A DNA stretch of 13,689 nt from Oligoflexales bacterium (GTDB taxonomy: Bacteria; Bdellovibrionota; Oligoflexia; Oligoflexales; Oligoflexaceae), in contig JADFZC010000030.1 in the NCBI GenBank assembly GCA_015232735.1, forward strand, positions 1 through 13,689, given 5' to 3'. This document shows positions 9,786-13,689 of the stretch, piece by piece (the stretch's first letter is position 1; each line of letters opens with the position of its first letter). The notes beneath the pieces were generated by a model. That model had not been told where the DNA came from. It worked only from the letters and a program-made list of their open reading frames with translations, and ran no database searches. The position numbers and the translations under genes are program-made.

Positions 9786-9800
9786 TGAAACAATGTTTCA
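9786..9800. promoter_or_regulatory. Perfect 7+1+7 dyad, operator-like
   Basis: TGAAACA-A-TGTTTCA is a perfect inverted repeat with a one-base centre. It lies 2 nt upstream of the candidate -35 box of the H1-like gene. The size and position suit a dimeric regulator. Which regulator is unknown. Confidence 0.45.
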
Positions 9801-9894
9801 ACCTACTAATAGATATTCTAATTCATAGTTGCACCAAAGGGAAGAGCTGATTGTCATAAATTGCATTTATTCGTAATTTTTTTTTAGGCGAGCG

Positions 9895-11175
9895 CTATTT
9901 CGTTTTGCATATGTCGATTTCAGTGGAGGTGATGCCGGCATATACATCGCAAGCCTCTTTCCTGTTAGCCTCGGTCATCTCACCTTTGCTGTATCTTTCG
10001 GCCATCTGGCTTCCGACATTCTGCGCAATCTTTGCCGTAAGCTGCTCCTTCAACGCTTTTGAACCCGAATTAACACCGCTCTGACCAGCCGTCCCCGCAC
10101 CGGCTGTCGCCATCTTGTTCCTCTTCTCGTTGATGGAATTGAGGGTACTCGTCACCTGTTCAGTCATGGAGGGAGGTATTCCCTTCATGCTTGTAAAAGC
10201 CAGACTGGTCGCCGTCAGGTCATTTATGATGGCAGTCAGCATTGAATCCCTGCTCTTCTGCTCATCCGTCGGAAATATTACGTCCATGACAGCTGAAAGT
10301 TCCCTCACCGCCTTCAGATAATCCAAAAAGCCCATGGATGTCTGTGCCTTTATGGCATCGCTTCTTCTGATAATATTTGCCCCCTTTCCTTCAGGATCGT
10401 ACAAAACAATGGTTTTGAAAATGACGGCTTCCGTCAGATGAAGAAACGCCCATAGAAAGTGCGCCTTCCCCCTCGCATAGACCGTGTTTGATACAGGGTG
10501 GCAGTTGTCCGGAGAATGCCTTGGGTCTTCCGGAATCTTCACCTCCTCGATAACCAGCGGGCATATATGTCTTATGCCTGCTGTCAAGTGGGATATGATC
10601 GGAGTCCCGGCACTCCTGGCCAAGGTTGCGGTTTTTGGAAGAATGACAGGATATTCCTTAAACACTCCGGAATCCGGAGCTCCCTTGACAACCGACCCGT
10701 CAACCAGAACAACACTGTTGCCTTCAAGCGTGATACCGTCATACTCCGCCTGGGTAACACCAAGAAGATCATTAAGGTTGGATAACATTTCACTATTTGA
10801 ACTTTCTTTTCCATCGGCCAGTAAAATATCTGCCTCTTCATGCAAAGTCTGACCTTTCTTGCTTTCAGTCTTATCCATCAGTTTTGAGGCCAGTCGAAAC
10901 GGATCCATTCCTGCCATTGAAAAATGAACAAACCCCATCATAAGTGATCCCCTTTGATTCTGGGGGTCCAGTTCAAGAGCCATTTGAGCATAAGTCAAGG
11001 CGCCTTCGAAATCACCCTTGTCATATCTCATTTCTGAAAGGTTAAGAAGGTTCTCCACATCATTCATTCGCCCCAGGGATACCTTGGCAAGAGGGTTGGT
11101 TTCAGCCGAGCAGGCAAAAATCAGGATAGAAAGAAGGCTGAATGGAAAAAAAAGCCTGTTCATATCTTTTTTCAT
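9895..11175 (-). CDS. Predicted lipoprotein with one TPR, unrecognised family
   Basis: This 426-residue protein starts at 11175 ('MKKDMNRLFF'), with AGGA 5 nt upstream on the - strand; the frame runs on to 11229 without a better site. A hydrophobic signal ends at 'LSILIFAC', giving lipid-attachment Cys22, although Phe at -2 is an imperfect lipobox. Residues about 43-76 form one clear tetratricopeptide repeat ('YDKGDFEGALTYAQMALELDP'). The rest is mainly helical with no motif I can name. It contains four later cysteines (in 'HICPLV', 'DNCHPV', 'EACDVY' and 'DICKTK') and a Gly/Ala/Ser-rich stretch near residue 365. It probably sits on the periplasmic face of the outer membrane and may bind a protein partner through the TPR. 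It lies 92 nt downstream of the FKBP lipoprotein gene and may share its transcript. Confidence 0.7.
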   Translation of the reverse strand: MKKDMNRLFFPFSLLSILIFACSAETNPLAKVSLGRMNDVENLLNLSEMRYDKGDFEGALTYAQMALELDPQNQRGSLMMGFVHFSMAGMDPFRLASKLMDKTESKKGQTLHEEADILLADGKESSNSEMLSNLNDLLGVTQAEYDGITLEGNSVVLVDGSVVKGAPDSGVFKEYPVILPKTATLARSAGTPIISHLTAGIRHICPLVIEEVKIPEDPRHSPDNCHPVSNTVYARGKAHFLWAFLHLTEAVIFKTIVLYDPEGKGANIIRRSDAIKAQTSMGFLDYLKAVRELSAVMDVIFPTDEQKSRDSMLTAIINDLTATSLAFTSMKGIPPSMTEQVTSTLNSINEKRNKMATAGAGTAGQSGVNSGSKALKEQLTAKIAQNVGSQMAERYSKGEMTEANRKEACDVYAGITSTEIDICKTK

Positions 11176-11246
11176 GTTCATCCTATGTTTTATATAGAGA
11201 TAATCGCCGGTGCTTTTGCAGCCAGCCACCTGCCAGGATAACCTTT

Positions 11247-11261
11247 GACGCTTTCAGCGCC
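11247..11261. other. Small intercistronic hairpin between the FKBP and TPR lipoprotein genes
   Basis: GACGCT-TTC-AGCGCC forms a 6-bp stem (one G.T) with a 3-nt loop, 7 nt after the FKBP stop codon. There is no T-run, so termination is doubtful. It may modulate message stability between the two lipoprotein genes. Confidence 0.3.
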
Positions 11262-11267
11262 AAAATA

Positions 11268-11711
11268 TCAATTTTCGACCTTGATAAGTTCTATTTCAAA
11301 AATCAGCTTCGCATTTGGAGGAATTATTCCCCCTCTGCCTCTTTCGCCATACCCAAGATCAGGCGGAACAGTGAGTTTTCTCTTTTCACCTACCTTCATG
11401 CCTTCGACTCCTTCATCCCAGCCTTTTATAACCTCCCCCCTGCCAAGATTAAAAGTAAATGGCAGATTCCTGTCGAGTGAACTGTCAAATTTTGTTCCAT
11501 CCTCAAGGGTGCCGGTATAGTGGACTGTCGCTTTCATCCCGCTTTTGGCCACATCTCCATCACCAGGTTTGAGCACTTCAATTTTCAGACCGCTTGTACT
11601 GGTGGTAACGGCCTGCCCTTCCGGTTGTTGATTTTTATTTTCAGAACCACATTTGCAGGAATCCAGACTTAATGCAAGCGGCACCAATAAAAATAAGCTT
11701 CGAATAAACAT
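11268..11711 (-). CDS. FKBP-type peptidyl-prolyl cis-trans isomerase, predicted lipoprotein
   Basis: This 147-residue protein comprises an N-terminal signal ('[19 protein letters not shown]') with probable lipid-attachment Cys19, a short polar linker to about residue 40, and one complete FKBP domain. The active-site elements are present: '[18 protein letters not shown]', '[21 protein letters not shown]', 'LGYGERG...IPPNA' and 'LIFEIELI'. These supply the Tyr, Phe, Asp, Trp and Ile pocket of the family. It should catalyse prolyl isomerisation during folding of envelope proteins. The lipobox is imperfect (Asp at -2), which in some bacteria favours inner-membrane retention, but that rule may not apply here. 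The ATG at 11711 is preferred over a TTG at 11720 that abuts a G-run. It is followed on the same strand by the TPR lipoprotein gene. Confidence 0.93.
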   Translation of the reverse strand: MFIRSLFLLVPLALSLDSCKCGSENKNQQPEGQAVTTSTSGLKIEVLKPGDGDVAKSGMKATVHYTGTLEDGTKFDSSLDRNLPFTFNLGRGEVIKGWDEGVEGMKVGEKRKLTVPPDLGYGERGRGGIIPPNAKLIFEIELIKVEN

Positions 11712-11754
11712 CTCGTTCAACCCCCAAAAATTTAAAAAATGTAAAACTTTGGCA

Positions 11755-11868
11755 TTCCAGATAAATGATTCAGTGAGAACGTAATCCTGAGCTTAAGCGG
11801 AGGATCCGTGCTAACCGGGATTCTTTGCCTAGGCTCAGAATGACGAACCCCGGAATATTAATCTGGAA
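11755..11868. repeat. Nested imperfect inverted repeat (MITE/REP-like), intergenic
   Basis: The inner arms 11781-11807 and 11818-11844 pair at 20 of 27 positions (GTAATCCTGAG... against ...CTCAGAATGAC). The outer arms TTCCAGATAAAT (11755-11766) and ATTAATCTGGAA (11857-11868) match at 11 of 12. The GTCATTCTGAG...AAGAATC pattern of the inner arm resembles interspersed repeats I have seen in several unrelated bacterial genomes. It occupies most of the gap between the FKBP and secreted-protein genes. No ORF lies inside it. Confidence 0.6.
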
Positions 11869-11926
11869 AGCTATTGGTATTTATTATGATGTTATTTGAA
11901 TATCTTTAAAAGACAAAACTTAAGCT

Positions 11927-12529
11927 CTAATCAACAAGTTCGACAAGCAAAATGGTGAAACTCCGGTCGGCATGATCGATTACGACAGGCAATGCCTCCG
12001 GTGCATGGCCCTTTACAAGAAAACCGTCTATCTTGATCCCCTTGAGAAGTATAAATTCCCTTCGACAGTCATACAACGGTATATCGTCCTGGAGATAGGA
12101 TTTGGTTATTTTATGGATATCCTGATAGGAAAACCAGTTATCCTCATCGAAACCCATGAACCAGAGCGCCATGGCGTGCGAGCCCAGGAAACCGCTCTGA
12201 TAACGGTCTGTGAACGCTGAAGCAATGTTGACGGCCCCCCTTGTGCAAATTGATCTGGAATATTTCATAGCCTTGCACAGAGATAACGCCTTTCTTGAAA
12301 CCATTGACCTAAGCCTGTCGGAAGAAAGCGACTTTCCATTAATTTCATCATATCTTGGTACTTTGTATCTATATGCCCTTATGCTGAAACTTGAGGGGAG
12401 CACCCCCCTGAAACTCTCAAGGATCTGATCCGTGGATCTGATGCGGCATACAGCCATCCCCCTGTCCGCGGGAGAAGCCTCAAGTGTCTTGAAGCCAAAA
12501 AGGATCAATACTGCTATGAACACCCTCAT
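11927..12529 (-). CDS. Predicted secreted protein, unrecognised family
   Basis: This 200-residue protein has a signal peptide 'MRVFIAVLILFGFKTLEA', with likely cleavage after Ala18. The mature protein has four cysteines (28, 85, 95 and 155), an even number consistent with two disulfides in the periplasm. It also has conserved-looking aromatic stretches ('HAMALWFMGFDEDNWFSYQDI'). I recognise no catalytic motif or named domain. The start is the only ATG near the hydrophobic stretch, with GGA about 9 nt upstream. It is the middle of three - strand genes with long spacers, so it is probably a separate transcription unit. It could be a small periplasmic adaptor or a degenerate enzyme, but neither can be shown. 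Confidence 0.6.
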   Translation of the reverse strand: MRVFIAVLILFGFKTLEASPADRGMAVCRIRSTDQILESFRGVLPSSFSIRAYRYKVPRYDEINGKSLSSDRLRSMVSRKALSLCKAMKYSRSICTRGAVNIASAFTDRYQSGFLGSHAMALWFMGFDEDNWFSYQDIHKITKSYLQDDIPLYDCRREFILLKGIKIDGFLVKGHAPEALPVVIDHADRSFTILLVELVD

Positions 12530-12727
12530 GTCTTGTATCCACTTCCTTAAACTTGTGCATTACCTTCGTCCATATCGCCGAAATTCACCCCCTAGATTTC
12601 AATATGTTGTAAACAGATCCCTACTTGCGCCCCCCGCATTTTACACCGGCTATTCACATGACCGGTATACAGCTGAAAGCGAACGATACGCCACTGACAT
12701 CCGCATTATCTTTTGCTGACAATTGAA
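12530..12727. other. Intergenic spacer without a recognised gene
   Basis: About 200 nt lie between two - strand genes. I see only a weak ACCGG/CCGGT inverted pair (about 12643-12664) and no promoter consensus I would trust. It should hold the promoter of the secreted-protein gene. Confidence 0.4.
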
Positions 12728-13066
12728 CTATATTCCCACAAGTCGCTTGGCTTTGGCCGCCACTACGCCATGGGTGTCCTGAATGTTAATAATCAAAAGA
12801 GACCCTTTTGTCAGATTCGTCAAAAAATTGTTTCCCAGGCTGTCAAGATTTCCATACACCTCATCACCAACATCTATATCCCCGGGAGACAGCTTGTGAA
12901 AAACAGTATACTCGCTCTTCTCTGTTCTTATCGCCCCCCGGTTTTTTTCCTGGTTTAGGAGTATCACTCTTCCAAGTGTATCCAATCTTTCTTCCATATA
13001 AAAAGGGGAGTTTTTATTTAAAAAACTTTTGCTCATTGGAAATTTGTTTGAAATATTTGGCTTCAT
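12728..13066 (-). CDS. Small conserved-looking hypothetical protein, all-beta (OB/KOW-like?) pattern
   Basis: This protein has 112 residues if the ATG at 13066 ('MKPNISNKF') is used. GGTGAG lies 7 nt before it, while ATGs at 13036 and 12997 lack a ribosome site. The first ~30 residues are Asn/Lys-rich and look disordered. The compact part, from 'MEERLDTLGRVILLNQEKNRGAIRTE' (read in segments) to 'AKAKRLVGI', alternates short beta strands with turns: 'GRVILLNQEKNRGAI', 'YTVFHKL', 'IDVGDEVYGNLDSLG', 'FLTNLTKG', 'LLIINIQDTHG'. This resembles short uncharacterised proteins with a 'G.I...N....G.I.T....YTVFEL...IGD.I.G.LDSLG' pattern. An OB- or KOW-like fold is a guess. It has no signal peptide, so it is cytoplasmic. 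Its function is unknown. Confidence 0.6.
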   Translation of the reverse strand: MKPNISNKFPMSKSFLNKNSPFYMEERLDTLGRVILLNQEKNRGAIRTEKSEYTVFHKLSPGDIDVGDEVYGNLDSLGNNFLTNLTKGSLLIINIQDTHGVVAAKAKRLVGI

Positions 13067-13102
13067 ATTTTTTCTCACCCAATGATTAATACAATGGACC
13101 AT

Positions 13103-13419
13103 ATTTATTAGCCGTATTTTTAACCTTGCCGGGAATTAACGTATAACGGAATAGAGTGAGTAAAAACAATTGGTGAAAATCTGCATTTTAATAAAAATCA
13201 ATTAAAAGCGATTGATCTTTTGAAACCCAAGGGAAAGATCAGCGCCTGACTGTCAAACTTTAAACACACACTTTTTTCAAAAATGAATGACGTGACAATT
13301 AATTTTTAAGATGTGATCCATAAAATTTAATAAATTTGTAAATAGTTCTTGTGAAATGCTGATAATACGATAATATATTTCTCAGAGAAATCCTTTGTTC
13401 AGGAGAAAAGACAGATTAA
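13103..13419. other. AT-rich intergenic region
   Basis: No ORF on either strand looks real. Visible structure: an 8-bp inverted pair TGATCTTT (13213-13220) / AAAGATCA (13234-13241), and a possible + strand promoter at its left end (listed separately). The base composition is clearly more AT-rich than the neighbouring genes. Confidence 0.6.
13120..13147 (+). promoter_or_regulatory. Possible + strand promoter in the gene-free region
   Basis: TTAACC (13120-13125) and TATAAC (13142-13147) are 16 nt apart, matching the sigma70 consensus at 4 of 6 and 5 of 6 positions. There is no gene downstream on this strand, only the second structured repeat and a terminator-like hairpin. It is weak evidence alone in AT-rich DNA. 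Confidence 0.25.
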
Positions 13420-13540
13420 GAGGGTGTCTGAAAACCCAGAGATCAAGACGCGAGGAGGAGGAAAACCGGAGTTTACATATTGGTAAATGAGGATTTTCCG
13501 ACGACGAGTAACGCAGATATCTGGGTTTTCAGACAGCCTC
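13420..13540 (+). repeat. Structured inverted-repeat element, copy 2
   Basis: This 121-bp element has terminal arms 13420-13444 and 13516-13540 that pair at 23 of 25 positions (outermost GAGGGTGTCTGAAAACCCAG on the left). The inner hairpin has left strand 13460-13476, loop 13477-13482 and right strand 13483-13499. It shows the same GTTTAC/GTAAAT stem, 3x3 GGA/GAG internal loop and GGAAAA/TTTTCC stem as copy 1, but with true G-C pairs where copy 1 has G.U. Its arms differ in sequence from those of copy 1, while the core is nearly identical. TAA flanks both sides (13417-13419 and 13541-13543). No gene lies nearby on the + strand. Confidence 0.85.
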
Positions 13541-13584
13541 TAATGGTTGCATGATAAATTCGGCAAGTGACACAGCGGTCGTGC

Positions 13585-13606
13585 AGCCCGCGGCTTTTTT
13601 GTTTTT
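13585..13606 (+). terminator. Terminator-like hairpin with T-run
   Basis: AGCC-CGC-GGCT (13585-13595) is followed by a T-rich tract (TTTTTTGTTTTT). The stem is short (4 bp), so efficiency is doubtful, but the GC-stem plus T-run arrangement is correct for the + strand. No + strand gene lies upstream, only repeat copy 2. Confidence 0.4.
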
Positions 13607-13639
13607 AGACAGTGACTGGGAAAAAGTTTTTCAACGTAA

Positions 13640-13661
13640 ACCCGGCCCTGAAGGACCGGGT
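13640..13661. repeat. Hairpin near the window edge, possible IS200/IS605-type end
   Basis: ACCCGG/CCGGGT form 6 bp, then a C.A mismatch, then CC/GG, closed by a TGAA loop. The look of it, a GC stem with CCTTCAGG-like top on the - strand, resembles the imperfect subterminal hairpins of IS200/IS605-family elements. No transposase or tnpB is visible because the window ends 28 nt later. Confidence 0.35.
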
Positions 13662-13672
13662 GTCGAATCAGG

Positions 13673-13689
13673 AGAGGTTTAAAGCCTCT
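13673..13689. other. Palindromic hairpin at the window end
   Basis: AGAGG and CCTCT form a 5-bp stem around TTTAAAG, 11 nt after the preceding hairpin. It may extend beyond the window. Confidence 0.3.

Noticed and set aside
9401..9850. Long + strand ORF rich in Phe/Leu/Thr opposite the H1-like gene
   Set aside because: It is the antisense of a Lys/Ala repeat gene. It lacks a ribosome site and its composition follows from AAG/GCN codons on the other strand.
10484..10852. + strand ORFs inside the TPR lipoprotein region
   Set aside because: These are shadows of the - strand lipoprotein frame, with no start signal or recognisable motif.
12541..12600. 13-codon GTG ORF on the - strand after a G-run
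   Set aside because: It is too short and unsupported; it could arise by chance in a spacer.

Overview
The window is a chromosomal segment of a Gram-negative bacterium, most likely of the deltaproteobacterial / Desulfobacterota type. The Gram-negative call rests on a LolA-like protein, Lol/MacB-type permeases, a predicted outer-membrane barrel and several signal peptides and lipoproteins. The narrower assignment is an inference from gene style (an orphan glycyl-radical activase, a Lys/Ala-rich H1-like protein, this exporter cluster) and has not been tested. Gene density is high up to about 9.3 kb. From 9.3 kb onward there is more intergenic DNA, with several inverted-repeat elements.

Layout. 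(1) Positions 1-4677, + strand: a tight exporter operon made of the 3' end of a LolA-like lipoprotein-sorting protein, two FtsX/MacB-fold permeases, a LolD-like ATPase and a porin-like barrel whose start overlaps the ATPase gene. Together they look like a dedicated envelope export system, with periplasmic carrier, inner-membrane ABC machine and outer-membrane partner. (2) Positions 4838-6025: a small stand-alone NIF3/YqfO-insert-like protein (+) that converges on an orphan glycyl-radical-enzyme activase (-), with their stop codons overlapping. (3) Positions 6186-9295, + strand: guaB then guaA, which carry IMP to XMP to GMP. (4) Positions 9478-13066, - strand: an H1-like DNA-binding protein, an unrecognised TPR lipoprotein, an FKBP-type prolyl isomerase lipoprotein, an unrecognised secreted protein, and a small conserved-looking cytoplasmic protein. 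(5) Positions 13103-13689: no gene, but a second copy of a structured repeat, a terminator-like hairpin and two more hairpins at the window edge.

The most unusual feature is a pair of 121-122 bp structured elements, at 9299-9420 and 13420-13540. They share an almost identical purine-rich core, with 31 of 32 bases matching in its left half. The roughly 18-25 bp terminal arms differ between the two copies, yet each copy pairs with itself. The inner stem is G-C in one copy and G.U in the other, which fits selection on an RNA fold read in the + direction. Both copies sit between TAA direct repeats. This could be a mobile MITE-like element, a structured RNA, or both; I know no name for it. A different long imperfect inverted repeat lies at 11755-11868.
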